The notes below the pieces were generated by a model. The model did no database searches. It saw only the letters and a program-made list of their open reading frames with translations, and was not told where the DNA came from. Shown here piece after piece: positions 36,903 through 48,670 of a stretch of DNA of 64,000 bases. Both the position numbers and the translations under genes were made by a program. The stretch covers positions 1 to 64,000 of the forward strand of contig JAEOAD010001230.1 in NCBI GenBank assembly GCA_036365145.1, in the 5' to 3' direction. The first letter of the stretch is position 1; each line of letters starts with the position of its first letter. Source of the stretch: Orientallactaga sibirica. Its lineage: Eukaryota > Chordata > Mammalia > Rodentia > Dipodidae.

Positions 36903-36977
36903 TGTCCACCATACGCTAGAACCATCATGCCCATAATCACCCCGGCCAGGCGATGGAGGACGCGTCGCTGTGGTATG
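36903..36977 (+). other. 75-bp exon-like block in unrecognised segment, copy A
   Basis: A pyrimidine-rich acceptor-like site (ACCCTTTTCATTTCAG) precedes 75 bp, exactly 25 open codons (CPPYARTIMPIITPARRWRT, RRCGM), followed by a consensus donor-like site (ATG|GTGAGC). The peptide is very basic. No partner exon is identified in the window. A chance combination is possible. Confidence 0.3.
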
Positions 36978-37555
36978 GTGAGCATTCCCCATGTTGCTCT
37001 GGTTCCTATCTTTTGGCAGCAGCAGTCCACCAGTGGTGTGATTCAGTGCCTGTCCATGTTGCCCCACGCCCTCTGGATTCTGCACACTCTCTTCTGCACA
37101 ATCTCCTGAACATTTGTGGCTCTGTTTGATTTTTGCTGGTGTGTGTTTGCTTGCTAGTTATAGACCCACTCAGTGAGTGCATAAAGAGCACGTGTGGTTC
37201 CATGCTCACCCTCGTCCGCGCCCCTCCCCCCAAGGGACCCTGCTCCCTGGGGATGCCGGTTACATCTCCATGGCTATTGTGGGTCGTGCATTTGGGGTAG
37301 CCGTTTATTATCGGGGCGAGGTAATGTCTCTGTCCCGCCTTGTGGCTCTCACAGTCTTTCAGCCCACACTTGCATGAATCTCTATGAGCCAGCACGGTTG
37401 AGTGTTATGGCTACTTCGCTGATGAGGTCTGGGAGCCGCTGTGTCTCTGGATCTCTGTGACTCTGGACTCTGTGGGAGTCGAGTGTTCTCTGTGCCTATC
37501 TCCTTCACCTTTGTGCTGATTGGAGTCTATTCTAATACTCAGAGGTTAGCAGCCT
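36978..37555 (+). other. Unrecognised sequence of the long monomer
   Basis: About 580 bp following the 75-bp block, rich in CT/GT words, found again at 46312-46893 and nowhere else in the window. I see no SINE, LTR or ORF signature I can name. It is absent from both inverted segments, which stop at the 'cta' at 37556-37558. Confidence 0.5.
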
Positions 37556-37718
37556 CTAGAACCCTGCTCCCTCGTACATTTTGTTTTTCCTCCCCATCTC
37601 ACCAGTGTAGGTTTCCAAAGTCTGCCCTCAACCAGCCGTGCGGCTCTTCTCCTCAAGATCTCTGTACAGTGTCTGGGGTGCTCTTTCAGCTGGCACGCTC
37701 TTCCTCTCTCTCTCTCTC

Positions 37719-37870
37719 TTTTTTTTTGGTTTTTCGAGGTAGGGTCTCACTCTAGCCCAGACTGACCTGGAATTCACTCTGTAGTCTCAGGGTGGCCTCG
37801 AACTCGTGGAAATCCTCCTACCTCTGCCTCCCAAGTGCTGGGATTAAAGGCATGCGCCACCACGCCCAGC
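37719..37870 (-). mobile_element. B1 SINE (7SL-derived)
   Basis: Reads as a reverse-complement B1: poly-T, 'gaggtagggtctcactctag', 'cagggtggcctcgaactc', 'tgctgggattaaaggcatg', ending 'cgccaccacgcccagc'. Close to full length and comparatively well preserved, so it is younger than the decayed B1 copies nearby. It sits directly after a CT tract. Confidence 0.92.
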
Positions 37871-38084
37871 TTCCTCTCTTTTTATAGGGGTTCAGGTATC
37901 TTTTCATGAATTTTGTCGAATTTGTCCTCGCATCTCGTTGCCTCTGTGTAAGAAAAAAAAACAAAGAAAAGCAAAACACGCAGTCAGCCGCAGTCTGCAT
38001 TGGCAAATCGGTTTCTATGCCACAGAAGGCCGTGGGATTTTTATAGGAGAGCCACTGTTGCGGTTGCTCTACCATCCGGCCCAC

Positions 38085-38280
38085 TTTGCTCTCACTTGGA
38101 AAGCTTCTGAAACCAACTCTGAGTTTTCTTGATCATGACAAAGGCTTGCATAACATTCTGGGTCTCTCCTGCAGAGATAGAGCTCATAGGGTTTTTCTCT
38201 AATTTTCAAAGAATATCGAGTCCATTACTTAGCAGGACCTAATAGACCTTGGCCAAATGTGTTTCGGAATCACTTGTTGA
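38085..38280 (-). repeat. Nested, diverged third copy of block B region
   Basis: 'ttctgaaaccaactctgag', 'gatcatgacaaaggcttgc', 'tctcctgcagagatagagc' and 'ttagcaggacctaatagacc' align with the block B region of the monomers but with many changes. Counterparts: about 47420-47620 and, inverted, about 6143-6345 and 10850-11050. The ancestral unit therefore already contained a duplication. Confidence 0.8.
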
Positions 38281-38290
38281 TTCTACTGAA

Positions 38291-38501
38291 TGATTGATTG
38301 ATTCATTGATTGATTTCTGAGAGACAGAAGAAGACGGAGAGGGAGAGAGAATGGACGCCCCAGGGCCTTCAGGCAATACAAATGAACTCCAGATGCATGC
38401 TCCACCATGTGCATCCGGCTAAGGTGGGACGTGGGGAATCGAACCTGGTTCTTTTGGCTTCGCAAGCAAATGCCTTAACCACTAAGCCTTCGCTCCAGCC
38501 C
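38291..38501 (-). mobile_element. tRNA-derived SINE, second family
   Basis: On the minus strand it reads 'gggctggagcgaaggcttag', 'ggttcgattccccacg' (B box), 'ccggatgcacatggtggagc', 'tggagttcatttgtattgcc', then a CT-rich region and an 'atcaatcaat' tail. This differs in the body from the SINE within the monomers. The body resembles dipodid-rodent SINEs as I remember them. Confidence 0.85.
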
Positions 38502-38514
38502 ATCTATATTTTAT

Positions 38515-38578
38515 TTATTTATTTTTTGGTTTTGAGAGGTAGGGTCTCACTGTAGCACAGGCTGACCTGGAAGTCACA
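38515..38578 (-). mobile_element. B1 3'-end fragment
   Basis: Reverse-complement B1 right end ('gaggtagggtctcactgtag', 'caggctgacctggaagtcac') next to a (CT)n tract in long monomer A. Confidence 0.75.
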
Positions 38579-38679
38579 TACTCTCTCTCTCTCTCTCTCT
38601 CTCTCTGTCTAACACCTTCTATATCTCCTATAAATAATAAAATAATAAAATGAAGTAATAATAATGATAATATATATCT

Positions 38680-38845
38680 ATGGTGGCGCTGACGCCTTTC
38701 ATCCCAGCAGCACGAGGTGGGAGGCAGAGAGTGAGGAGCATCGTGGCTGTGAGTTCGAGGCCACCCTGAGACGACAGAGAGAATTCAACCTCAGCCTGGG
38801 CTAGAGCCACTCCTACCAGGAAAATGAAGACAACCCCCCAAAGCC
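38680..38845 (+). mobile_element. B1-related SINE, decayed
   Basis: Recognisable B1 landmarks with many changes: 'tggtggcgctgacgcctttc', 'atcccagcagcacgaggtgg', 'gttcgaggccaccctgagac', 'cagcctgggctagagccactc'. It ends in 'aaataaataaat'. Confidence 0.8.
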
Positions 38846-38949
38846 AAATAAATAAATGTAACATCTACGCTAAGTACATTGTCATGCAGCCAAAAGTAGG
38901 AGGAGGTGTTTAGAGGATGATAGATACGTATGTATACACACACACACAA

Positions 38950-38981
<32 letters not shown>

Positions 38982-39934
38982 GTTATGTATACTATGAATT
39001 CATTTTATGTATTATACATTACTCAGAATATATATGAATATATATTCAAATTTACATATAAACATTTATGTAAATATGTGAGTTCATATATGAATATACA
39101 TGAAAATTCATACATATATCAAATATACAAAAATATATGTGATATATATTTACTTATATGACATGTATAAAACATAATTACATGTATGATAGATTATTAT
39201 ACGTTATTTATACTACATAATATATACATATACAGCTATATATAATTATATGTAAATATATGAATTTATATATATATATATATATATCATAATAGGATTA
39301 GGTTTAAGGCCACATGTAAATATATATCCATAAATACATACATACACAAACATATATACAATTTTTCGGGGAGGGTGCCACGTAGGGATGGCTGTAGCCC
39401 CAGATGACACACAATTCACTGTGGCGTCTCTCAGCCTGGCCTTGAACTCACAGCCAAGACTCTTCTAACATGTCCTTATTCACAATTGGTTTCCAGGAAA
39501 AGTGAGAAAAGCTTCTAAGAAGTATCAATCTCAGAATTAAATGCTTCTCATATCCTAACATACATACTTAGTGCTAGCGAGCATTCTCTGGATCTCAGTT
39601 GAAGGGAGGCTTCTATGATGTCGTCTTTTCACGTGATGACACCAGGTGACACTGGCCTTGTGTCTGTGGAATTTTCTTTCCCAGGAGATCTTCGGGAAAG
39701 TTTCTGAAACCAACTGTGAATTTTCTCTATCATGACAAAGGCCTGCATAACCATGTGTGTGTCTCCTGCAGAGATAGAGCACATAGGGTTTTTCTGTCAT
39801 TTTCAAAGATTATCGAGTCCTCTCCTTAGCGGGACCTAATAGACGTTTGCCAAACGTGTTGTATGTAATCGCTCAGCTTACAACTATTCCCGGCATTTAG
39901 GCTATGTAAAGTCAAGGCTTCAGTCTGTTTCGAT

Positions 39935-41780
39935 CGTAATTTATTTGATTCATTTTATAGTTTAGTATTTCTTTCTTTCACTGTTGCTTGCTTGCTTGCT
40001 TGCGTCTTTGCTTTCTGTCGTCCTTCCTTTCTTTTCTTCCTTCCTTCCTTCCTTCCTTCATTCCTTTCTTTCTTTTTTCTTTTGGTTATTTAGGCTTTGC
40101 AATGTTTGGCAAGTGTGACTGAATGAAGAAATACATATTGGCCATTTTTGCATACCTTGCCCTTGTTGTGGTCCATCATCACAAGTGCATCCACTGTTTT
40201 GTCAGGAAGGTTCTCAAGCACCTCCTTGTGGAGATTCCATGCCGCAAGGTCCACTTTCCAGGTCTGAGGTTCTCGATACCTTCTGCCCGCTCTTCAGCTC
40301 ATAAGGCTTATGAGGGAAAAGGAACTTCTGGACTGGAGAGATGGCTTAGGGGTTAAGGCGTCTACCTCCTAACCCTCAGAACATTGGTTCCAATCTCCAG
40401 CTGTTCCAATCTCCAGGTCCCACGTTTAATCAGATGCAAAGTGACCCAAGGACGCAATGCTGCACTTTGCCCAAGGGGCGCGCACATATGGATTTCGTTC
40501 TCAGCAGCTGAGACATTGCTCCCCGCCTATCTCTGTCGTCCTCCTCCCTCCCTCCCTCTCCCTGTGTGTGTGTGTGTCTGTCTCCCTGTCTCTCTCAGTG
40601 TCTCTCTCCAAAAAAAATAAGATAAAATAAAAAGTTAAAAAAATACATTTTCTGTAGGTGCGTATGGGTTTAAGATGCCCCCATTCTTTTTAATTTGGGG
40701 ACTTGGGACACTCCACCATGTCTGCTGAGTTACCAGAAGTATGAGCCTCAGCAGAAAGGATGCTCAAAACTCCTACCGAATATCTCAAATCCTCTCTCAG
40801 TTCTGGAAGTCCCAGACAGATGTGAGCAGGTGACTCAGGTGCTTGTCAGGAGCCCCGTTTTTCTCCCACGCAGAGAGTCCCTAGAACACCCAGGCCTTCT
40901 CCTGGCCCATCCGGCTCCAGATTCTCTAACCTCAGGTGAACGTCACCCGAGGTTAGAGAATCTGCTCGTTCCAAAAAAACGCACCAAATGGCAGCCTGGG
41001 TTTGGACTGCTGAGCAAGGGGACAGGCGGTGAGCGGAAGGGTCATTTTGGAAATGGAGCGATATCTTACATTTCATGCCATCACTCTTAGTTACGAGCCT
41101 ACCGGAAGGGGGATGTCTGAAAAATGAACAAACAGGTCACAGAGGGTGTGTTTTCCTAGGAATGGCCCAGCCTAACTAAGAAGATCGTGGAGGGCTGACG
41201 GGAAAGGGCCTCGAGGGGTTAGAAGCCGGCCGCTAGAGACCAAGACCCTGCTGGAAATAGTAAGGTAGAGAGATTTAAAAATCTTCCCGAGGCTCTGAAT
41301 CCAATTACTTGCACCACTGTCCCGCCTGTGATTGTCGTTGATGACGAGAGGGACTCAGGTTTTCTGAAGTGAGCTCGGGTTTCGGTGCAGATTCTTGGAA
41401 GGAGAGTGAGAACTCCGTGAGGTGCGAGGAACAGTGTTCTTTTACTGCCCGCTCACCCAGAATATATACACATATGAATATATATTTAAATTATATAGAA
41501 ACTTATATGTAAATATATGAGTTCATATATGACTATACATGGAAATTTATACATATATTAGATATATAAATATGTTATATATTTACATATATGACATGTA
41601 TAAAATATAATTACATGTATTATAGATTTTTATACGTTATTTATAATACATAATACATACATATACTAACATATATAATTATATGTGAATGTATATAAAT
41701 TTTTATATATATCTCAATACTATTAGGTTTAAGGCCTTATGTTAATGTGTATCCATCAACACAGAAACATACACACACAC

Positions 41781-41855
<75 letters not shown>

Positions 41856-42449
41856 AATACATACATACATACATACATAATTTTTGGAGGGGGTACAGGG
41901 TAGCAGTGGCTGTAGCCCGGGCTAACACAGAATTCACTGTGGCATCTCTGTCTGGCTTTGAACTCCCAGCCAAACCCTTGTAACATGTTCTTATTCACAA
42001 TTGGTTTCCTGGAAAAGTTAGAATAACTTCTAAGAAGTGTCAATCTCAGAATTAAATCCTTCTAATGTCCTAACATACATAGTAAGTGCCAGCGAGCATT
42101 CTCTGGATCTCAGTTTAAAGGAGGCTTCTGTGATATCGACTTTTCATGTGATGACACCAGGTGACTCTGGCCTTGTGTCTGTGTTATTTTCTTTCCCAGG
42201 TGATCTGCTGGAAAGTTTCTGAAACCAGCACTGAATTTTCTGTATCATGACAAAGGCCTGCCTAGCCATCTGTGTGTCTCCTGCAAAGATAGAGCACGTA
42301 GGGTTTTTTTGTAATTTTCAAAGATTATAGAGTCGTCTCCTTAGCAGGACCTAATAGACGTTTGCCAAATGGGTTGTGTGCCATCGCTTCGCTTACAACT
42401 ATTCCCGGCATTTAGGCTATGTAAAGTCAAAGCTTCAGTCTGTTTCTAT
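39935..42449 (+). repeat. Hybrid monomer A: long-type left, short-type right
   Basis: 2515 bp. The left part has the full-length SINE (about 40330-40634) and long-type markers up to about 41400 ('caagaccctgctgg', 'cttgcaccactgtc', 'gggtttcggtgcag'), while the AT block from 41461 on is short-type. Hairpin 40919-40963 has only a tiny loop. The CTCF-like motif region 40468-40485 is damaged ('gcccaaggggcgcgcac'). (CA)n(TA)n about 41783-41851. The switch of type lies between about 41400 and 41461. Confidence 0.9.
40330..40634 (+). mobile_element. Full-length tRNA-derived SINE of hybrid monomer A
   Basis: B2-like head ('ggactggagagatggcttag', B-box position 'ggttccaatctcc', followed by a short local duplication 'caatctccagctgttccaat'), body 'cccacgtttaatcagatgc', then 'gcgcgcacatatggatttcg', CT-rich stretch, (GT)n and an A-rich tail 'aataagataaaataaaaag'. 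Short monomers have only the first two thirds, so this is the undeleted form. Confidence 0.88.
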
Positions 42450-44147
42450 CGTAATTCATTTCATTTATTGTATATTTCAGTGTTTCTTTCTTTCTTTCTC
42501 TTTGCTTGCTTGCTTCAGTCTTTGCTGTCTGTCCTGCTTCCTTCCTTTCCTTTCTTTTTTTTTTTTCTTCCTTCCTTCCTTGGTTCCCTTCTTTTTCTTT
42601 TTGTTATTTTGGCTTTGCGATGTTTGGCAAGTGTGACTGAATGAAGAAATGATATACAGGCGATTTTTCCATACCTTGCCCTTGTGGTCCATCACCACAC
42701 CTCCATGCACCGTGTTGTCAGGAAGGTTCTCAAGCGCCTCCTTCTGGCGACTCCGTGCCTAAAGGTCCACTTTCCAAGTCTGAGGTTCTCGATTCCTTCT
42801 GCCCGCTCTTCAGCTCATAAGGTTTATAAGGAATTAAAAGGAGTTTCTGGGCTGGAGAGAATACTTAGGGGTTAAGGCGCCTGACTTCTAACCCTAAGAA
42901 CACTGGTTCGAATCCTGAGTGGGATTTCAGTCTGCAGGTCCCACGTTTAGTCAGATGCAAAGTTACGCAAGGGTGCAATGCCGCACATGGACACAAGGGG
43001 GCGCGCACATCTTGATTTCGTGCACATCAGTTGAGACACTGCCTGCCCGCCCATCTCTGACACTCCACCAGGTCTGCTGGGTTACCAGAAGTGTGAGCCT
43101 CAGGCAGAAAGGGCGCTCAAAACTCCTACTGAATATCTTCAAACCTCTGTCAGTTCTGGAGTTCCCAGACAGATGTGAGCAGATGACTCAAGTGCTTGTC
43201 GGGAGCCCCGTTTTTCTCCCACGCAGAGAGTCCCTGGAACACCCAGCCCTTATCCTGGCCCTTCCGGCTCCAGATTCTCTAACCTCGGGTGAACGCGTCG
43301 CGGTCACCCGAGGTTAGAGAATCTGCTCGTTCCAAAAAAACGCTCCAAATGGCCGCCTGAGTTTGGACAGCTGAGCCAGGGGACAGGTGGTGAGCGGAAG
43401 GGTCTTTTTGGAAATGCAGCGATATCTTACATTTCATGCCATCACTCTTAGTTACGAGCCTACCGGAAGGGGGATGTCTGAAAAATGAACAAACAGGTCA
43501 CAGAGGGTGTGTTTTCCTAGGAATGGCCCAGCCTAACTAAGGAGATCGTGGAGGGCTGACGGGAAAGGGCCTCGAGGGGGTTAGAGGCGGGCCGCTAGAG
43601 ACCAAGGCCCTGCTGGAAATAGTAAGGTAGAGAGATTTAAAAATCTTCCCGGGCTCTGAGTCCAATTACTTGGACCACTGTCTCGCCTGTCATTGTCGTT
43701 GATGACGAGAGGGACTCAGGTTTTCTGAAGTGAGCTCGGGTGTCGGTGCAGGATCCTGGAAGGAGAGTGAGAACTCCGTGAGGTGCGAGGAACAGTGTTC
43801 TTTTACTGCCCGCTCACCCAGAATATATACACATATGAATATATATTTAAATTATATATAAACTTATATGTAAATATATGAGTTCATATATGACTATACA
43901 TGGAAATTTATACATATATTAGATATATAAATATATGTTGTATATTTACATATATGACATGTATAAAATATAATTACATGTATTATAGATTTTTATACGT
44001 TATTTATAATACATAATACATACATATACTAACATATATAATTATATGTGAATGTATATAAATTTTTATATATATCTCAATAGGATTAGGTTTAAGGCCA
44101 TATGTAAATGTGTATCCATCAACACAGAAACATACACACACACACAA

Positions 44148-44182
<35 letters not shown>

Positions 44183-44776
44183 CATACATAAATACATACA
44201 TACATAATTTTTGGAGGGGGTACAGGGTAGCAGTGGCTGTAGCCCGGGCTAACACAGAATTCACTGTGGCATCTCTGTCTGGCTTTGAACTCCCAGCCAA
44301 ACCCTTGTAACATGTTCTTATTCACAATTGGTTTCCTGGAAAAGTTAGAATAACTTCTAAGAAGTGTCAATCTCAGAATTAAATCCTTCTAATGTCCTAA
44401 CATACATAGTAAGTGCCAGCGAGCATTCTCTGGATCTCAGTTTAAGGGAGGCTTCTGTGATATCGACTTTTCATGTGATGACACCAGGTGACTCTGGCCT
44501 TGTGTCTGTGTTATTTTCTTTCCCAGGTGATCTGCTGGAAAGTTTCTGAAACCAGCACTGAATTTTCTCTATCATGACAAAGGCCTGCCTAGCCATCTGT
44601 GTGTCTCCTGCAAAGATAGAGCACGTAGGGTTTTTTGTAATTTTCAAAGATTATCGAGTCGTCTCCTTAGCAGGACCTAATAGACGTTTGCCAAATGGGT
44701 TGTGTGCCATCGCTTTCGCTTACAACTATTCCCGGCATTTAGGCTATGTAAAGTCAAAGCTTCAGTCTGTTTCGAT
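42450..44776 (+). repeat. Short monomer 13
   Basis: 2327 bp, the only plain short monomer between the two long-type blocks. SINE about 42849-43060; CTCF-like motif 42990-43008; hairpin 43272-43324 canonical; the (CA)n(TA)n tract about 44148-44181 has almost no TA part, which explains much of the short length. Confidence 0.93.
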
Positions 44777-46236
44777 CGTAATTCATTTCATTTATTGTAT
44801 ATTTCAGTGTTTCTTTCTTTCTTTCTCTTTTGCTTGCTTGCTTCAGTCTTTGCTGTCTGTCCTGCTTCCTTCCTTTCCTTTCTTTTTTTTCTTTTCTTCC
44901 TTCCTTCCTTCGTTCCCTCCTTTTTCTTTTTGTTATTTTGGCTTTGCGATGTTTTGCTAGTGTGACTGAATGAAGAAATGACATACTGGCGATTTTTCCA
45001 TACCTTGCCCTTGTGGTCCATCACCACACCTGCATCCACCGTGTTGTCAGGAAGGTTCTCAAGCGCCTCCTTCTGGCGACTCCGTGCCTCAAGGTCCACT
45101 TTCCAAGTCTGAGGTTCTCGATTCCTTTTGCCCACTCTTCAGCTCATAAGGCTTATAAGGAATTAAAAGGAGTTTCTGGGCTGGAGAGAATACTTAGGGG
45201 TTAAGGCGCCTGGCTTCCAAACCTAAGAACACTGGTTCGAATCCTGAGTGGAATTTCAGTCTCCAGGTCCCACGTTTAGTCAGATGCAAAGTTACACAAG
45301 GGTGCAATGCCGCACATGGACACAAGGGGGCGCGCACATCTTGATTTCGTGCACAGCAGCTGAGACACTGCCTGCCCGCCCATCTCTGACACTCCACCAG
45401 GTCTGCTGGGTTACGAGAAGTGTGAGCCTCAGGCAGAAAGGGCGCTCAAAACTCCTTACGGAATATCTTCAAACCTCTGTCAGTTCTGGAGGTCCCAGAC
45501 AGATGTGAGCAGATGACTCAGGTGCTTGTCGGGAGCCCCGTTTTTCTCCCACGCAGAGAGTCCCTGGAACACCCAGGCCTTCTCCTGGTCCGTCCGGCTC
45601 CAGATTCTCTACGACGCGTTCACCCGAGGTTAGAGAATCTGCTCGTTCCAAAAAAAATGCTCAAAATGGCCGCCTGTGTTTGGACTGCTGAGCATGGGGA
45701 CAGGTGTTGCGTGGAAGGGTTTTTTGGAAACGGAGCGATATCTTAGATTTCATGCCATCACTCTTAGTTACGAGCCTACCGGAAGGGGGATGTGTGAAAA
45801 ATGAACAAACAGGTCCCAGAGGGTGTGTTTTCCTACGACTATCCCAGCGTAACTAAGGAGATCGTGGAGGGATCTCGGGCAAGGGCCTCGAGGATTTAGA
45901 AGCTGACCTCTAGAGAGCGAGGCCCTGCTTCCAGTACTAAGGCAGAGAGATTTAAAAATCTTCCCGGGGCTTTGAGTCCAATTACTTGGACCACTGACTC
46001 GCCTGTCACTGTTGTTGATGACGAGAGGGACTCAGCTTTTCTGAAGTGCGCTCGGTTGTTGGTGCAGGACCCTGGAAGGAGAGGCAGAACTCCGTGAGTT
46101 CCGAGGAGCAGTGTTCTTTTACTGCCCGCTCACCCAGGCCAGTAGGAACCTGATTCCTAGGCTGAACGCCAGTCGCATTGTCATTCTTGCCTCTTAAGTT
46201 GCTTCTTTTATGAATCTTTTACCCTTTTCATTTCAG

Positions 46237-46311
46237 TGTCCACCATACGCTAGTACCATCATGCCCATAATCACCCCGGCCAGGCGATGGAGGACGCGTC
46301 GCTGTGGGATG
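46237..46311 (+). other. 75-bp exon-like block, copy B
   Basis: Same block in long monomer B with both splice-like sites and the open frame kept. Two base changes are visible: one alters Arg to Ser (CPPYAST), the other is silent (GGT to GGG). Confidence 0.3.
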
Positions 46312-47056
46312 GTGAGCATTCCCCATGTTGCTCTGGTTCCTAACTTTTGGCAGCAGCAGTCCACCAGTGGTGTGATTCAGTGCCTGTCCATGTTGCCCCA
46401 CGCCCTCTGGATTCTGCACACTCTCTTCTGCACAATCTCCTGAACATTTGTGGCTCTGTTTGATTTTTGCTGGTGTGTGTTTGCTTGCTAGTTATAGACC
46501 CACTCAGTGAGTGCATAAAGAGCACGTGTGGTTCCATGCTCACCTCGTCCGCGCCCCTCCCCCAAGGGACCCTGCTCCCTGGGGGGATGCCAGTTACATC
46601 TCCATGGCTATTGTGGGTCGTGCATTTGGGGTAGCCGTTTATTATCGGGGCGAGGTAATGTCTCTGTCCTGCCTTGTGGCTCTCACAGTCTTACAGCCCA
46701 CACTTGCATGAATCTCTATGAGCCGGCCCGGTTGAGTGTTGTGGCTACTTCGCTGATGAGGTCTGGGAGCCTCTGTGTCTCTGGATCTCTGTGACTCTGG
46801 ACTCCGTGGGAGTCGAGTGTTCTCTGTGCCTATCTCCTTCACCTTTGTGCTGATTGGAGTCTATTCTAATACTCAGAGGTTAGCAGCCTCTAGAACCCTG
46901 CTCCCTCGTACATTTTGTTTTTCCTCCCCATCTCACCAGTGTAGGTTTCCAAAGTCTGCCCTCAACCAGCCGTGCGGCTCTTCTCCTCAAGATCTCTGTA
47001 CAGTGTCTGGGGTGCTCTTTCAGCTGGCACGCTCTTCCTCTCTCTCTCTCTCTCTC

Positions 47057-47212
47057 TTTTTTTTTTTTTGGTTTTTCGAGGTAGGGTCTCACTCTAGCCC
47101 AGACTGACCTGGAATTCACTCTGTAGTCTCAGGGTGGCCTCGAACTCGTGGAAATCCTCCTACCTCTGCCTCCCAAGTGCTGGGATTAAAGGCATGCGCC
47201 ACCACGCCCAGC
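47057..47212 (-). mobile_element. B1 SINE (7SL-derived)
   Basis: Duplicate of the B1 in the other long monomer, at the same position within the unit and with a longer poly-T. It was copied with the unit rather than inserted independently. Confidence 0.92.
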
Positions 47213-47633
47213 TTCCTCTCTTTTTATAGGGGTTCAGGTATCTTTTCATGAATTTTGTCGAATTTGTCCTCGCATCTTGTTGCCTCTGTGTAAGGAAAAA
47301 AAAACAAAGAAAAGCAAAACACGCAGTCAGCCGCAGTCTGCATTGGCAAATCGGTTTCTATGCCACAAAAGGCCGTGGGATTTTTATGGGAGAGCCACTG
47401 TTGCGGTTGCTCTACCATCCGGCCCACTTTGCTCTCACTTGGAAAGCTTCTGAAACCAACTCTGAGTTTTCTTGATCATGACAAAGGCTTGCATAACATT
47501 CTGGGTCTCTCCTGCAGAGATAGAGCTCATAGGGTTTTTCTCTAATTTTCAAAGAATATCGAGTCCATTACTTAGCAGGACCTAATAGACCTTGGCCAAA
47601 TGTGTTTCGGAATCACTTGTTGATTCTACTGAA

Positions 47634-47843
47634 TGATTGATTGATTCATTGATTGATTTCTGAGAGACAGAAGAAGACGGAGAGGGAGAGAGAATGGACG
47701 CCCCAGGGCCTTCAGGCAATACAAATGAACTCCAGATGCATGCTCCACCATGTGCATCCGGCTAAGGTGGGACATGGGGAATCGAACCTGGTTCTTTTGG
47801 CTTCGCAAGCAAATGCCTTAACCACTAAGCCTTCGCTCCAGCC
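47634..47843 (-). mobile_element. tRNA-derived SINE, second family
   Basis: Copy of 38291-38501 in long monomer B with only isolated differences ('gggacatgggg' for 'gggacgtgggg'). Confidence 0.85.
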
Positions 47844-47857
47844 CATCTATATTTTAT

Positions 47858-47923
47858 TTATTTATTTTTTGGTTTTGAGAGGTAGGGTCTCACTGTAGCA
47901 CAGGCTGACCTGGAAGTCACATA
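47858..47923 (-). mobile_element. B1 3'-end fragment
   Basis: Same fragment as 38515-38578, in long monomer B. Confidence 0.75.
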
Positions 47924-48038
47924 CTCTCTCTCTCTCTCTCTCTCTCTTCTTTCTCTCTCTCTCTGTCTAACACCTTCTATATCTCCTATAAATAATAAAA
48001 TAATAAAATGAAGTAATAATAATGATAATATATATCTA

Positions 48039-48204
48039 TGGTGGCGCTGACGCCTTTCATCCCAGCAGCACTAGGTGGGAGGCAGAGAGTGAGGAGCATC
48101 GTGGCTGTGAGTTCGAGGCCACCCTGAGACGACAGAGAGAATTCAACCTCAGCCTGGGCTAGAGCCACTCCTACCAGGAAAATGAAGACAACCCCCCAAA
48201 GCCA
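48039..48204 (+). mobile_element. B1-related SINE, decayed
   Basis: Copy of the decayed B1 at 38680-38845, in the second long monomer, nearly identical. Confidence 0.8.
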
Positions 48205-48290
48205 AATAAATAAATGTAACATCTACGCTAAGTACATTGTCATGCAGCCAAAAGTAGGAGGAGGTGTTTAGAGGATGATAGATACGTATG

Positions 48291-48335
<45 letters not shown>

Positions 48336-48616
48336 GTTATGTATACTATGAATTCATTTTATGTATTATACATTACTCAGAATATATATGAATATATATT
48401 CAAATTTACATATAAACATATATGTAAATATGTGAGTTCATATATGAATATACATGAAAATTCATACATATATCAAATATACAAAAATATATGTGATATA
48501 TATTTACTTATATGACATGTATAAAACATAATTACATGTATGATAGATTATTATACGTTATTTATACTACATAATATATACATATACAGCTATATATAAT
48601 TATATGTAAATATATG

Positions 48617-48670
<54 letters not shown>

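Larger units (their letters stand above)
36804..39026 (+). repeat. Extra segment of long monomer A
   Basis: Present only in long-type DNA. In order: ~750 bp of unrecognised single-type sequence (36804-37555) with a 75-bp exon-like block; a short run matching the inverted segments; B1 (minus) 37719-37870; nested diverged copy of block B about 38085-38280; tRNA-SINE (minus) 38291-38501; B1 fragment; CT and TAA tracts; decayed B1 (plus) 38680-38845; CA tract 38937-38974. It is bracketed by 'ctcacccag' and 'actcag', and the short monomer reads straight across as 'ctcacccagaatata'. Confidence 0.85.
35453..39934 (+). repeat. Long monomer A with 2.22 kb extra segment
   Basis: Starts as a short-type unit (block A, truncated SINE about 35844-36054, CTCF-like motif 35985-36003, hairpin 36267-36305 with flipped loop and shortened left arm). 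At 36803 ('ctcacccag') it continues into 2223 bp not present in short monomers, rejoining the AT-rich block after 'actcag' at 39026. Its GC stretch (36360-36800) is more diverged from other monomers than usual. It ends with a long-type version of the CA/TA tract, B1 fragment and block B. Confidence 0.92.
46138..48380 (+). repeat. Extra segment of long monomer B
   Basis: Same content and order as 36804-39026. Exon-like block 46237-46311, B1 47057-47212, nested block B about 47420-47620, tRNA-SINE 47634-47843, B1 fragment about 47858-47923, CT tract with a 'ttctttct' interruption near 47945, decayed B1 48039-48204, CA tract 48294-48323. Confidence 0.85.

Noticed and set aside
37000..37555. LTR or LINE fragment
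   Set aside because: I could not identify an LTR end, polypurine tract, reverse-transcriptase frame or L1 tail. Left as unrecognised.
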